A stretch of 64,000 nucleotides of DNA from RHLJ01 sp965247355 (GTDB lineage: Bacteria; Bacteroidota; Rhodothermia; Balneolales; Balneolaceae), in assembly GCA_965247355.1 (NCBI GenBank), contig OZ252011.1, forward strand, positions 3,410,001 to 3,474,000. Direction: 5' to 3'. Shown here piece by piece: positions 50,843 to 59,831 of the stretch (its first letter is position 1; each line of letters opens with the position of its first letter). The translations under genes were made by a program, and so were the position numbers. The notes under the pieces are model-generated. The model did not search any database and was not told the DNA's origin. It worked only from the letters and a program-made list of their open reading frames with translations.

Positions 50843-52390
50843 ATGCTTTTCGGAACCCTCGACTATATCGTTCTTATTCTATACCTCTTCGGGGTAGCCA
50901 TATTTGGTTTGAAAGCTTCCGGTAAACAGCAATCCACCAAAGATTATTTTCTGGGTGGAGAAGGAATTCCCTGGTGGGCAGTTTTATTTTCAGTCGTTGC
51001 TACAGAAACCAGTACCCTCACATTTATAAGTATTCCTGCAGTAGCCTATGGAGGAAATCTTACCTTTCTGCAAATAACGCTCGGTTATATTGTGGGTAGA
51101 TTTTTTGTTGCTATCTATTTTCTTCCAAAATATTACGATGGCGAAATGTACACAGCCTATCAGTTTTTGGAAAAGCGATTTGGGCCCTCAATGAGAAATG
51201 CAGCCAGTTCCACATTTATGGTTACCCGTCTTTTGGCTGATGGAGTTCGACTTTTTGCAACGGCTATTCCTCTTGCCATAATTCTAAGGCTAGGTGGAGC
51301 TTTTACAGGCTGGGGTGATCTGGAATTATATCTGCTTTCCATTTCTGTTATTTCCGTGATTACATTGATCTATACGTTTTTTGGAGGAATCAAAGCAGTG
51401 GTATGGATGGATGTGATCCAGTTGGGAGTGTATATTGGAGGTGCGGTTTTAGCATTGTTCATTCTCCTGAACAAAATTCCGGATGGGTGGCAGGGCGTAG
51501 CACAGTTTGCGGAACCGGATAACAAGTTTCAGATTTTCAGATTAGGGTTTGATCTGCCTTTTAAAGAATTCATTGCACAGCCCTATACCTTTTTTACAGC
51601 TCTGATTGGTGGAGCTGTCTTTTCACTTGCTTCGCACGGAACAGATCAATTATTGGTACAAAGGCTTCTTGCCACCGGGAATCTTAAATCTGGTCAAAAA
51701 GCTTTAGCATGGAGTGGGATAGTAGTGATGTTTCAGTTCGCTTTATTCCTGATAATCGGACTAATGTTATTCGCATTTTATGAAGGGGTAAACCCGGATG
51801 GTTTAGGATTAGCAACCACTGACGAAGTCTTTGCCAAATTTATAGTTGAACAACTTCCGGCAGGTATTTCCGGACTGATAGTGGCTGCACTATTCGCTGC
51901 TGCTATGAGTAGCCTGAGCTCCTCATTAAATTCGCTTGCCTCTGCAACGACCTATGATTTCTATAAACCTTATTTTGGAAAAGAAGATAATCCAGAGAAA
52001 GACTTAAAAACCTCTAAAATAATCACCTTGGTTTGGGGATTGATTTTAACTGGCTCTGCATTTCTGTTTGCTTTGCTTCAGTTGCAGGCAGGAGAACGAC
52101 CTACTGTTGTTGAGTTGGGGTTAGGAATTGCTTCCTATACTTATGGTGGATTATTGGGAAGCTTTTTACTGGGAATTTTTTCTGAAAAGCCCAATAAAAA
52201 GGATGCGATGCTGGGGTTCTTTACTGGGTTGATCGCTTTACTATTTATGGTAAACGGACCTGTTCAGAATATTCTTCCTGGTGAGGGACTTGTAATCGCC
52301 TGGCCATTATATACCATGGTGGGAAGTATCGTGGTTATTTCTGTAGGATTGATTTCAAGTAAATCAGGCCTGTTTAAAAAAGAGGGATAG
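50843..52390 (+). CDS. Sodium:solute symporter (SSS family)
   Basis: The 515-residue protein has about 13 to 14 membrane helices and the SSS features: DYFLGGEGIPWWAVLFSVVATETS (first helices), a long ILRLGGAFTG loop, and SHGTDQLLVQRLLATGNLKSGQKAL with the conserved GTDQ/QRLLA pattern, plus AALFAAAMSSLSSSLNSLAS (Na2-site helix). It couples sodium influx to uptake of a sugar or carboxylate-type solute, not defined by sequence. It lies 4 bp after rdgB and may share its transcript. Confidence 0.92.
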   Translation: MLFGTLDYIVLILYLFGVAIFGLKASGKQQSTKDYFLGGEGIPWWAVLFSVVATETSTLTFISIPAVAYGGNLTFLQITLGYIVGRFFVAIYFLPKYYDGEMYTAYQFLEKRFGPSMRNAASSTFMVTRLLADGVRLFATAIPLAIILRLGGAFTGWGDLELYLLSISVISVITLIYTFFGGIKAVVWMDVIQLGVYIGGAVLALFILLNKIPDGWQGVAQFAEPDNKFQIFRLGFDLPFKEFIAQPYTFFTALIGGAVFSLASHGTDQLLVQRLLATGNLKSGQKALAWSGIVVMFQFALFLIIGLMLFAFYEGVNPDGLGLATTDEVFAKFIVEQLPAGISGLIVAALFAAAMSSLSSSLNSLASATTYDFYKPYFGKEDNPEKDLKTSKIITLVWGLILTGSAFLFALLQLQAGERPTVVELGLGIASYTYGGLLGSFLLGIFSEKPNKKDAMLGFFTGLIALLFMVNGPVQNILPGEGLVIAWPLYTMVGSIVVISVGLISSKSGLFKKEG

Positions 52391-52421
52391 ATTTTAAGAG
52401 CACATTTTTGTTCATTTAGTA

Positions 52422-52901
52422 ATGAAAACCAACCAACAAATCATTACTGATTTCTATACTGCTTTCTCCCAAAAAGACTTCAAAAAAATGGGAGAACTCT
52501 ATCACCCGGACGCTTATTTCAAAGATGAGGTGTTCGAATTAAACGGAAAAGAACCGGCAGCAATGTGGCATATGCTGTGTGCCAGAGGGAAAGATTTAGA
52601 AATTGAGTTTTCCGACATCAAAGAAACAGGCGAAGACAAAGTAACCGCACACTGGGAAGCGAAGTACACATTTTCAGCTACAAAGCGAAAAGTGCATAAT
52701 AAGATAGATGCCCGGTTTACATTCAAAGATGGGAAGATTATTGAGCATATTGACAGCTTCAATTTTTGGAAGTGGTCGAGACAGGCATTAGGCCTTCCCG
52801 GGACTCTGCTAGGGTGGACACCCATCATAAAAAATAAGGTAAGAGAGCAAGCAGGTAATTCATTAAATGCTTTTATTTCGGCTCATCCTGAATATCAATA
52901 A
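52422..52901 (+). CDS. SnoaL/NTF2-like protein
   Basis: The 159-residue protein has the NTF2-like fold pattern of SnoaL-type proteins: IITDFYTAFSQKDFKKMGELYHPDAYFKDEVFE, then the strands VTAHWEAKYTFSATKRKVHNKIDARFTFKDGKI and the FNFWKWSRQALGLPG end. Members include hydratases and binding proteins; function here is unknown. It lies 31 bp after the symporter gene and may be in the same operon. Confidence 0.85.
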   Translation: MKTNQQIITDFYTAFSQKDFKKMGELYHPDAYFKDEVFELNGKEPAAMWHMLCARGKDLEIEFSDIKETGEDKVTAHWEAKYTFSATKRKVHNKIDARFTFKDGKIIEHIDSFNFWKWSRQALGLPGTLLGWTPIIKNKVREQAGNSLNAFISAHPEYQ

Positions 52902-52934
52902 ATATCGAAGGCTTAATATCAGCCACAGGCATCT

Positions 52935-54233
52935 ATGAGACAGAAACTGCTCAGCGAAGGAGCGAAAGAACTCAGCTACGAAATACGCGAAATTGTAAAA
53001 AAGGCGAAGCTTCTTCAGAAAGAAGGGGTGGAAATTTCATGGGAAAACATTGGGGATCCAATCCAGAAGAATGCCCGCATTCCTGCATGGATTAAAAAGA
53101 TTGTTACTGGACTTGCCCAGGATGATAAAACCTATGGGTATTGCGACTCAAAAGGAGAAATTGAAACCAGAGAGTTTCTTGCTGCCAGAACCAACAAGCT
53201 GGGGGGTGCTCAGGTAACTGCACAGGATATTTTATTTTTTAACGGCCTTGGGGACGCCATTGCTACACTATATCACTATTTGGCACCTACAACCCGTGTG
53301 ATCGGGCCTTCACCTGCCTATTCGACACATTCATCAGCAGAGGCAGCACATGCAAATCATCATCCTTTAACATACAAGCTCGACCCGGACAATCACTGGT
53401 ATCCGGATATGGATGATCTGCGAAATAAGGTAAAGTACAATCCGAACATTGTCGCCATTTTGTTGATTAACCCCGATAACCCAACAGGGATGGTGTATCC
53501 CAAGGATATTCTGGATGAAATTGTAGAGCTTGCCAGAGAATACAATCTGTTTTTGATTTGCGATGAGATTTATAATCAGATTACCTATAACGGAGCCAGA
53601 GCATATGCGCTTTCCGAGGTAATTGATGATGTGCCCGGAATCGCAATGAAAGGAATCTCAAAAGAACTGCCATGGCCCGGTGCGCGATGTGGCTGGATTG
53701 AGTGTTACAATCGGGGAAAGGATGAAGAATTTGATCGCCTGTGTAGAACGCTTGATGATGCCAAAATGATTGAGGTTTGTTCTACGACACTGCCTCAGTT
53801 GGCTATTCCAAAGATTCTGGGAGATCCTCGCTATGAACAATATCGATCAGACCTCAATGAGAAAATTGGATGGCGAAGCCGATTCATTTCGGAAACGTTA
53901 CAGGAAATTCCTGAGCTTACCTTCAATCCAACATACGGAGCTTTTTACAATACCATTGTATTCAAAAAAGGGACTCTGACGGCAGATCAGGAATTGGAAA
54001 TCTCAAATCCTGCGGCAAAAGAGTGGGTTGAGCAATGGGTGGATGGAGTCTCGCTGGATACCCGTTTTGTGTACTATCTGCTCGGAGCAACCGGAATTTG
54101 TGTCGTTCCGATTTCATCCTTCTGTTCAGATCTATTTGGATTCAGAGTCACATTGCTGGAAGAGGATGAGGAGTTGCTGAAGAAGACCTTTACAACCTTG
54201 CGTGATTCGATTCGCTTGTATCTTGATTCTTAG
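52935..54233 (+). CDS. Class I/II aminotransferase (PLP-dependent)
   Basis: The 432-residue enzyme has the fold-type I markers: GLGDAIATLYHYLAP, LLINPDNPTGMVYP, LICDEIYNQITYNG (PLP Asp and Tyr), MKGISKELPWPGARCGWIE with the PLP lysine in SKELPWPGAR, and a C-terminal GICVVPISSFCSDLFGFRVTLL. The organisation resembles alanine/aspartate-type enzymes (AlaA-like). The exact substrate is unclear. It is followed after a dispersed repeat by the class IV aminotransferase. Confidence 0.92.
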   Translation: MRQKLLSEGAKELSYEIREIVKKAKLLQKEGVEISWENIGDPIQKNARIPAWIKKIVTGLAQDDKTYGYCDSKGEIETREFLAARTNKLGGAQVTAQDILFFNGLGDAIATLYHYLAPTTRVIGPSPAYSTHSSAEAAHANHHPLTYKLDPDNHWYPDMDDLRNKVKYNPNIVAILLINPDNPTGMVYPKDILDEIVELAREYNLFLICDEIYNQITYNGARAYALSEVIDDVPGIAMKGISKELPWPGARCGWIECYNRGKDEEFDRLCRTLDDAKMIEVCSTTLPQLAIPKILGDPRYEQYRSDLNEKIGWRSRFISETLQEIPELTFNPTYGAFYNTIVFKKGTLTADQELEISNPAAKEWVEQWVDGVSLDTRFVYYLLGATGICVVPISSFCSDLFGFRVTLLEEDEELLKKTFTTLRDSIRLYLDS

Positions 54234-54241
54234 ATTTTTAA

Positions 54242-54314
54242 TGTCATCCTGAGGCTACTGCCGAAGGATCTGGCTGGATATTCGGCAAGATTCTTCGCTT
54301 TCGCTCAGAAAGAC
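54242..54314. repeat. Dispersed intergenic repeat with inverted ends
   Basis: The sequence opens with GTCATCCTGAG and a GAAGGATCT segment and closes with AGATTCTTCG...CTCAGAAAGAC, an imperfect inverted repeat. It matches the common GTCATCCTGAG-type intergenic repeat of this branch. It lies between two aminotransferase genes and contains no ORF. Confidence 0.65.
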
Positions 54315-54332
54315 CTATTATTTTTACCAATT

Positions 54333-55247
54333 ATGCCAAACGGAACCCATAACGCCCTCGAAGACTCCAGAAACGAAGAAGTACTTATCTCCATAAACGG
54401 AGAACTATTTCCACGGAAAGAGGCGAAGATTTCAGTTTTTGACAGCGGTTATTTAGTTGGGGATGGAGTTTGGGAAGGACTTCGGCTTCATCATGGAGTT
54501 CTTGTTTTCTGGGATGATCATATGGACCGGCTCTGGCAGAGTGCAAAAGCTATTGGAATGGATTTGGGGATGACCCGGAATGAACTCAGAAAGCAGATTC
54601 AGAAAGTGATTGATGCCAATGAAATGGAAGACGGTGTTCATGTTCGTGTGATGATAACCCGTGGCATCAAGAAAACTCCAAGTCAGGATCCAAGACTAAC
54701 AATCTCAGGTCCAAATGTTGTGATTATCGCGGAGCATAAGAAAGCCGATCCGGAAACCCAGAACAAAGGAATTACGCTGTTTACCAGTACCATTCGTCGC
54801 GGTTCGCCAGATTATCTGGATCCCAGACTGAACTGCCACAGCAAGCTGCACGAGGTGCAGGCACTCATTCAGGCATTGGAAGCGGGGGCAGATGAAGCAC
54901 TCATGCTGGATCTAAATGGATTTGTAAGTACCTGTAACGCCACCAACTTTTTTATGGTGAAAAACGGGGAAGTGTGGACTTCTACCGGACAGTATTGTAT
55001 GAATGGAATTACCCGTGGCAAAGTGATTGAAATGTGTGAAGAAAATAACATCCCGTGCCACCAGAAGAATTTCTCGTTATTTGATGTCTATGGAGCCGAT
55101 GAAGCGTTTGTAACCGGAAGTTTCGGAGGATTAACGCCCGTTACCAAAATTGACGGAAGAGTGATTTCGGAATCGGTGCCCGGCACGATAACGGGTTTAT
55201 TACAAACATTATATCAGGGTAAAATTGAGTCTTATTCAGAGAATTAG
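54333..55247 (+). CDS. Class IV aminotransferase (branched-chain/D-amino-acid type)
   Basis: The 304-residue fold-type IV enzyme has FDSGYLVGDGVWEGLRLHHG, RVMITRG, YLDPRLNCHSKLHEVQALIQALEAGADEALMLDLNGFVSTCNATNFFMVKNG (with the PLP lysine in the SKLHE context and the conserved E-x-x-x-x-N), and the end AFVTGSFGGLTPV. It resembles IlvE/D-alanine transaminase; the substrate cannot be fixed. It lies before a dispersed inverted repeat and a sulfotransferase-like gene. Confidence 0.92.
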   Translation: MPNGTHNALEDSRNEEVLISINGELFPRKEAKISVFDSGYLVGDGVWEGLRLHHGVLVFWDDHMDRLWQSAKAIGMDLGMTRNELRKQIQKVIDANEMEDGVHVRVMITRGIKKTPSQDPRLTISGPNVVIIAEHKKADPETQNKGITLFTSTIRRGSPDYLDPRLNCHSKLHEVQALIQALEAGADEALMLDLNGFVSTCNATNFFMVKNGEVWTSTGQYCMNGITRGKVIEMCEENNIPCHQKNFSLFDVYGADEAFVTGSFGGLTPVTKIDGRVISESVPGTITGLLQTLYQGKIESYSEN

Positions 55248-55264
55248 AAAAGAAGGATTTTGAA

Positions 55265-55312
55265 TTTTGAATTATGAATTGGGTTGGGCTCAAAACAATT
55301 CATAATTCAAAA
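55265..55312. repeat. AT-rich 17-bp perfect inverted repeat
   Basis: TTTTGAATTATGAATTG (55265-55281) and CAATTCATAATTCAAAA (55296-55312) form a perfect inverted repeat between the class IV aminotransferase and sulfotransferase genes. The core GAATTATGAATT also appears at 61655-61666 upstream of secD. It may act as a terminator or be a mobile-type repeat. Confidence 0.65.
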
Positions 55313-55335
55313 TCTTTAATTCATAATCCCACGAA

Positions 55336-56046
55336 GTGGACAAAAAACGAATATGCCTTTGGAGCGGGCCACGGAATATCTCAACGGCGTTGATGTATTC
55401 CTTTGCTCAGCGGAAAGACACTACGGTGGTAGATGAACCGCTCTATGCTCATTATCTGGTGAATACGGATGCACGGTATTATCACCCCGGTGCGTATGAG
55501 GTTATTGCAGATCAAAACTGCGATGGACAGAAAGTGGTTAATCACATCATATTTCGGGAATACGATACTCCGGTTGTCTTTTTTAAGCACATGACTCATC
55601 ATTTGGTAGAGCTTGATTTGGAATTTATGCAAGATACCATCAACATCATTCTTACCCGTGATCCACGAGACATGCTTTCGTCCTTTGTGAACCAGATTGA
55701 AAATCCAACCCTCGAAGACACCGGCTACAAACAACAGCTTCAGCTGAAAGAATATTTGGAATACCATAAGCTTCCTGTGTTGATTGTAGATTCCAAAGAG
55801 ATCCTCATAAACCCGAAACAAAAGCTAACTGAACTGTGTGAGTTTGCCGGAATTCCCTTTGATGAAACCATGCTGGAATGGAAAGCCGGTGCCCGCCCCG
55901 AAGACGGTGTCTGGGCGAAGCACTGGTACCACAACGTCCACAGCTCCACCGGCTTCCAACCTTATACACCTAAAACAGAGCCTTTCCCAGAGAAGCTGGA
56001 AGCGTTACTGGAAGAGTGTGAGGGGTTTTATTCTAAGCTGCTTTAA
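55336..56046 (+). CDS. Sulfotransferase-like protein
   Basis: The 236-residue protein starts with GTG after the inverted repeat. It has the sulfotransferase-type P-loop WSGPRNISTALMYSF near residue 9 and VDEPLYAHYL, then a LTRDPRDMLSSFVNQ motif near residues 110-124 (3'-phosphate-binding Arg/Ser pattern). This fits PAPS-dependent sulfotransferase-fold proteins. The acceptor is unknown. It follows the two aminotransferases. It is convergent with the 2'-5' RNA ligase gene, with a 14-bp overlap. Confidence 0.82.
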   Translation: MDKKRICLWSGPRNISTALMYSFAQRKDTTVVDEPLYAHYLVNTDARYYHPGAYEVIADQNCDGQKVVNHIIFREYDTPVVFFKHMTHHLVELDLEFMQDTINIILTRDPRDMLSSFVNQIENPTLEDTGYKQQLQLKEYLEYHKLPVLIVDSKEILINPKQKLTELCEFAGIPFDETMLEWKAGARPEDGVWAKHWYHNVHSSTGFQPYTPKTEPFPEKLEALLEECEGFYSKLL

Positions 56047-56584
56047 ATGGAATAAAGGATTTCTTTTTCCATTTGATTGGATTTTTAGAATATGGTCTTT
56101 GTAATACAGTTAATCCATTTGCGATAAAGGTATTGTTGTATTCTTTTGAAATATACCTTTGTTGAGCCTTTTCAAAGACGGAATCTTTCAGGCGCCTTGC
56201 AATAGTTATGTGAGGTTTATCAGTAATATTACAACTCTTTCTTAAAAAGAAAGCTGATTTATGGATTAGTAGACTCATAATTAGATGTTGGTAAGCTTCA
56301 TCAACATTCACATTTAAATGAATTGTATTACTTCCATAAAAACTTCCAAATCCAGAAATATTGATTTTAAAATTCGGCAGATTCTCTAATCTCTTCGAAA
56401 GCTGGCTTAGAAAATCATAGGACCGCTCTTGATTTATAAGCACATTTGAAAGAGTTATATGTGGTATTGATTTCTCAGAAACAAACGTACCAAATTCAAT
56501 TTTAAAATTTCTCTTTTCGTTTAATACATATTCTGAAACTTGTTCAGAAGGTGATAGGACTAGTAGATATTCAGTAAGTGTCAT
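56033..56584 (-). CDS. 2H phosphoesterase (2'-5' RNA ligase/cyclic phosphodiesterase-like)
   Basis: The 183-residue protein has two HxTx motifs, HITLSNVL (near residue 40) and HITIARRL (near 129), about 90 residues apart, as in the 2H phosphoesterase superfamily (LigT, CPDase). Members act on 2',3'-cyclic phosphates or 2'-5' linkages in RNA. It is a lone minus-strand gene. Confidence 0.87.
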   Translation of the reverse strand: MTLTEYLLVLSPSEQVSEYVLNEKRNFKIEFGTFVSEKSIPHITLSNVLINQERSYDFLSQLSKRLENLPNFKINISGFGSFYGSNTIHLNVNVDEAYQHLIMSLLIHKSAFFLRKSCNITDKPHITIARRLKDSVFEKAQQRYISKEYNNTFIANGLTVLQRPYSKNPIKWKKKSFIPFKAA

Positions 56585-56928
56585 AGTTTAAAGGATTAGT
56601 TACACATATATTATACATATAATGAATAATTTATAACTTTGCTAATATTTTTTATTAAAAAGGAACCTTTCTGTCTGTAAATGGATGATGCTGAAATCAC
56701 GCGTGCGGGATTTCAGAGGGAGGACCGTGCTGGGAAAGAAGAACGAGCCGGCACCGTCCTCTCCCTGATCAGCACACAAGTGTACTGATCTGTCCCTCCC
56801 CGAGGAGGGACAGGATTGTGGGCGTTATTGGGTGATATGCTGGATCGAAGTATCCAGTCTCTACAGATCCTGATCCGTCAGCTGACGGACATGATGACGC
56901 TTTGTTTGAGATTGATTCAATTAATTAA
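56585..56928. other. Noncoding region with GC-rich, hairpin-rich sequence
   Basis: After an AT-rich 100-bp part, 56690-56880 is distinctly more GC-rich than its surroundings, with stems such as GTCCCTCCccgaGGAGGGAC (56791-56810) and GTCAGCTGAC (56877-56886). No ORF with a credible start is seen and no known RNA family is recognised. The abrupt composition change could mark a repeat element or a structured RNA. Confidence 0.45.
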
Positions 56929-56944
56929 GTGAAGGCTACAAACA

Positions 56945-56979
56945 AAACTCGCTCCAACGCAGAGCATCGGAGCGAGTTT
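56945..56979. repeat. Strong hairpin with 11-bp perfect arms
   Basis: AAACTCGCTCC (56945-56955) and GGAGCGAGTTT (56969-56979) form a perfect 11-bp inverted repeat with a 13-base loop. A 65-codon GTG frame that spans it looks spurious. On the minus strand a T-rich stretch follows, so it may be a second terminator for purA. Confidence 0.6.
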
Positions 56980-57060
56980 AAAAGGAGATATGTTTTAAGT
57001 AAACAAGCGAATGGTTTTAATCCTTCGCCACAACGGTACAACCATGAGAGGATAAAAAGT

Positions 57061-57107
57061 CCCCCTTCGAAGGGGGATGAAAATTTCGTTCAGAAATTTT
57101 CCGGGGG
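57061..57107. repeat. Compound palindrome (CCCCCTTCGAAGGGGG plus AAAATTTC/GAAATTTT)
   Basis: A 16-bp perfect palindrome (57061-57076) is followed by AAAATTTC-gttca-GAAATTTT (57080-57100) and a GGGGG that can pair back with the first CCCCC. The layered symmetry is typical of a short dispersed intergenic repeat. It lies downstream of purA on the minus strand. Confidence 0.65.
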
Positions 57108-57140
57108 ATGTTGCAGTACTATGTAAGGGGACACCCCTCG

Positions 57141-57169
57141 AAAAGTCCAAAGAACTAGTTTGGACTTTT
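57141..57169 (-). terminator. Terminator of purA
   Basis: An 11-bp perfect stem (AAAAGTCCAAA 57141-57151 with TTTGGACTTTT 57159-57169) overlaps the purA stop codon and runs into a short T tract on the minus strand. Confidence 0.8.
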
Positions 57170-58442
57170 ACCGGACAATCGTCTCTGATCTCTTAGGACC
57201 TGTAGAAATAATCGTGAATTTTACGCCGAGGTAGTCTTCCACAAATTCGATGTAGCTTTTGGCAGCAGAAGGAAGCTCGTCCCAGCTTGTCATGCCGGAG
57301 ATGTCTTTATCCCAGCCGGGTAAGCTGGTATACACCGGTTCTACATTTTCAACTTCGTCCAGACAGAGTGGGAACACCTTGGTTTCTTCACCATTGATTT
57401 TGTAGCTGGTACACACTTTGATTTCTTCAAAGCCGTCCATTACATCCATCTTGGTGAGGGTAAGTTCGTTCATTCCGTTAATGCGAACAGCATATTTCAG
57501 AGCGACCAGATCAAGCCAGCCACAGCGTCGTGGCCGACCGGTAGTAGCGCCGAATTCATGTCCTTTTTTGCGAAGATCTTCTCCGGTTTCATCGAGTAGT
57601 TCTGTTGGGAAAGGGCCGTTACCTACACGCGTACAATACGCCTTAGTGATTCCCATCACATGGGTAATTGCAGTAGGAGGAACACCGGTTCCGGTACAGG
57701 CTCCGCCCGAAGTAGGAGAGGAGGAAGTTACATACGGATAGGTTCCGTGATCCACATCCAGCAGACAACCCTGAGCGCCTTCCAGTAAAATATTTTCACC
57801 TGCCTCAATGGCTTCATGCAAAATATTCGAGGTATTGCAGATGTAAGGCTCGAGTACTTTTATGGAGTCTTCAATCTCTGCCATCAAATCATCGGCATTC
57901 AGCGTAGGTTCTTCATACAGATTTTCCAGTGCGTAATTGATATCCTGAATATTCTGTTCAATTTTTTTTCGGAGAACAGCACGATCAAGTAAATCCACCA
58001 TACGAATTCCGATTCGGGCAACTTTGCTTACATAAGCTGGGCCGATTCCACGTCCGGTGGTACCGATAGCATCTTTGGCTCGTCGTTTTTCTTTGAGCTT
58101 ATCAAGGATTTTGTGGTAGGGAAGAATTACGTGGGCAGTCTGACTCACAAAGAATCGATGCTGAAGGGAGAATCCCATTTTCTTTACGTTCTCGATTTCT
58201 TCTACCAAAGCGATGGGATCAATAACCACCCCATTTCCGATGATACATTTTGCATCACCATTGAAAATACCGGACGGTACCAGGTGAAGAACTACTTCTT
58301 TATCATCAAATTTGAGCGTGTGACCTGCATTAGCGCCGCCTTGAAAACGGGCAACGTATTCAACTTTATCACTTAACAGATCAACAATTTTTCCTTTTCC
58401 TTCATCGCCCCACTGGGCACCAATTATGACTCGAACAGACAT
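57168..58442 (-). CDS. purA: Adenylosuccinate synthetase
   Basis: The 424-residue enzyme joins IMP and aspartate, with GTP, to adenylosuccinate in AMP synthesis. It has VIIGAQWGDEGKGKIVDLL (P-loop, catalytic Asp), RFQGGANAGHT (IMP loop), GTTGRGIGPAY, EGAQGCLLDVDHGTYPYVTSS and the C-terminal KMDVMDGFEEI/RSETI pair. Length is normal (about 430). It is a single gene, with its own terminators on either side. Confidence 0.98.
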   Translation of the reverse strand: MSVRVIIGAQWGDEGKGKIVDLLSDKVEYVARFQGGANAGHTLKFDDKEVVLHLVPSGIFNGDAKCIIGNGVVIDPIALVEEIENVKKMGFSLQHRFFVSQTAHVILPYHKILDKLKEKRRAKDAIGTTGRGIGPAYVSKVARIGIRMVDLLDRAVLRKKIEQNIQDINYALENLYEEPTLNADDLMAEIEDSIKVLEPYICNTSNILHEAIEAGENILLEGAQGCLLDVDHGTYPYVTSSSPTSGGACTGTGVPPTAITHVMGITKAYCTRVGNGPFPTELLDETGEDLRKKGHEFGATTGRPRRCGWLDLVALKYAVRINGMNELTLTKMDVMDGFEEIKVCTSYKINGEETKVFPLCLDEVENVEPVYTSLPGWDKDISGMTSWDELPSAAKSYIEFVEDYLGVKFTIISTGPKRSETIVR

Positions 58443-58454
58443 AGCTAACGATTT

Positions 58455-58490
58455 ACAATAAAAAAGGGGTGTAGCAATCTACACCCCTTT
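58455..58490 (-). terminator. Terminator of the secD-secF-STAS unit
   Basis: A 12-bp perfect stem, AAAGGGGTGTAG (58463-58474) with CTACACCCCTTT (58479-58490), is followed on the minus strand by a T-run. It lies 22 bp after the STAS stop. Confidence 0.9.
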
Positions 58491-58512
58491 AAAGTTCTAT
58501 TTATGGGTACTG

Positions 58513-58857
58513 TTAGTCTTCATTAAAAGACTCAACGGCTTCTTCAACTGAATTGAAGTGCTTGAATACCGTTATTAGTTTAGTTACAACTAACAGACTT
58601 TGGATTTTATCAGTAGCGTTAGCGATGCGTAAATCTCCACCTGCTTTGCGCATAGTGGTGAGCGCACCAATAAGCATACCTAATCCAGAAGAATTCATGA
58701 ACTTCACCTTGCTCAGATTAACCACAATGTTGGTTTTCTCGGCATCGATTAGCTCATGAAGTTTTTCGTTAAGGCTAACCGCATCGGGTCCACCCATTAC
58801 GTTACCTTTGAATTCGATAACAACACTGCCGTAGCGTTCTGAAGTATTAAAGCTCAT
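58513..58857 (-). CDS. STAS-domain anti-sigma factor antagonist
   Basis: The 114-residue protein is a single STAS domain: VVIEFKGNVMGGPDAVSLNEKL, then NIVVNLSKVKFMNSSGLGMLIGAL, where the Ser pair in NSSG is the usual phosphorylation site. Such proteins release sigma factors when dephosphorylated (SpoIIAA/RsbV type). No kinase or anti-sigma factor lies in the window. It is 20 bp downstream of secF and probably shares its transcript. Confidence 0.9.
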   Translation of the reverse strand: MSFNTSERYGSVVIEFKGNVMGGPDAVSLNEKLHELIDAEKTNIVVNLSKVKFMNSSGLGMLIGALTTMRKAGGDLRIANATDKIQSLLVVTKLITVFKHFNSVEEAVESFNED

Positions 58858-58877
58858 AAGTTCCTCTTAAAAATTTT

Positions 58878-59792
58878 CTATTTAGTTTTTCGGGTACGTT
58901 TATCCAGTTCCAGTACCAACGGACTCGCTACAAATAAAGAGCTGTACGTACCAAGAACTACACCGATAATAAGGGCAAAAGATAATCCTTTCAACACCTC
59001 ACCGCCGAAAATAAACAGCACAAGCACCACAAACAAGGTGGTAACAGAAGTAATAACAGTACGGCTGAGCGTGTCGTTAAGACTTTTGTTAATCATTGGA
59101 AGGTATTCCATTCCTTTGTGTACAATGCTGTTTTCACGTATACGGTCGAATACAACCACGGTATCGTTCAGCGAATACCCCACAATAGTAAGGAATGCCG
59201 CGATAATATTCTGATCAATCAACAGGCTGAATGAAACTAAATCATTTAGCAAAGTGAAGATTCCGAGCGTGATAACCACATCATGTACTAATGCAGCAAC
59301 GGCTCCGAGCGAGAATGTCCAGTTCCGGAATCGAATCAAAATGTACAGGAAGATAATCGCAATTGCATAGATTACGGCTTGCAGTGCACTTGATTTGAGT
59401 TCGTCACCAAAACGGGGACTAATATAGTTACTGGTCTCGGATTCGTAGGTAATATTTGGCATTTCGCTATCGAATGTGTTTTCGATAATAACCTCGATTT
59501 CTTCTTTTGGAGCCGGATTATCGGTACGGATAAGTACTTCCACATCAGAACCGAAAAGTTTTACTTCGGGGGCAGTGCCAAGTGGATCCGTTAAGGTTCC
59601 TCTTAGTTCTACAGTATTTACGGGCTCAGAGAATTTGTAGACAAACTCACTTCCTCCTTTAAAGTCAATACCGTATTGCAATCCCTGAGTAATAATAATT
59701 GTCAATGATGCCAGGAATAGAATTCCTGAAAATATATAAGCGCCTTTCCGCTTATTGACAAAATCAATGTTTGGAGTTTCAAACCATCTCAT
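58878..59792 (-). CDS. secF: Protein translocase subunit SecF
   Basis: The 304-residue protein has six membrane helices and the SecF signatures: the N-terminal WFETPNIDFVNKRKGAYIFSGIL helix, QGLQYGIDFKGGSEFVYKF and the inner-membrane motif SLNDTVVVFDRIRENS, then TSVTTLFVVLVLFIFGGEVLKGLSFALIIGVVLGTYSS. With SecD it forms the proton-driven complex that helps pull proteins across the inner membrane. It is 39 bp after secD. Confidence 0.97.
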   Translation of the reverse strand: MRWFETPNIDFVNKRKGAYIFSGILFLASLTIIITQGLQYGIDFKGGSEFVYKFSEPVNTVELRGTLTDPLGTAPEVKLFGSDVEVLIRTDNPAPKEEIEVIIENTFDSEMPNITYESETSNYISPRFGDELKSSALQAVIYAIAIIFLYILIRFRNWTFSLGAVAALVHDVVITLGIFTLLNDLVSFSLLIDQNIIAAFLTIVGYSLNDTVVVFDRIRENSIVHKGMEYLPMINKSLNDTLSRTVITSVTTLFVVLVLFIFGGEVLKGLSFALIIGVVLGTYSSLFVASPLVLELDKRTRKTK

Positions 59793-59831
59793 AATGTATT
59801 CCTTTTAAATCGTTTTTAATTTCTTTTGAGA

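Noticed and set aside
56929..57126. 65-codon GTG frame downstream of purA
   Set aside because: It runs through a perfect hairpin and a compound palindrome, has no ribosome-binding site, and the product looks like repeat-derived sequence.
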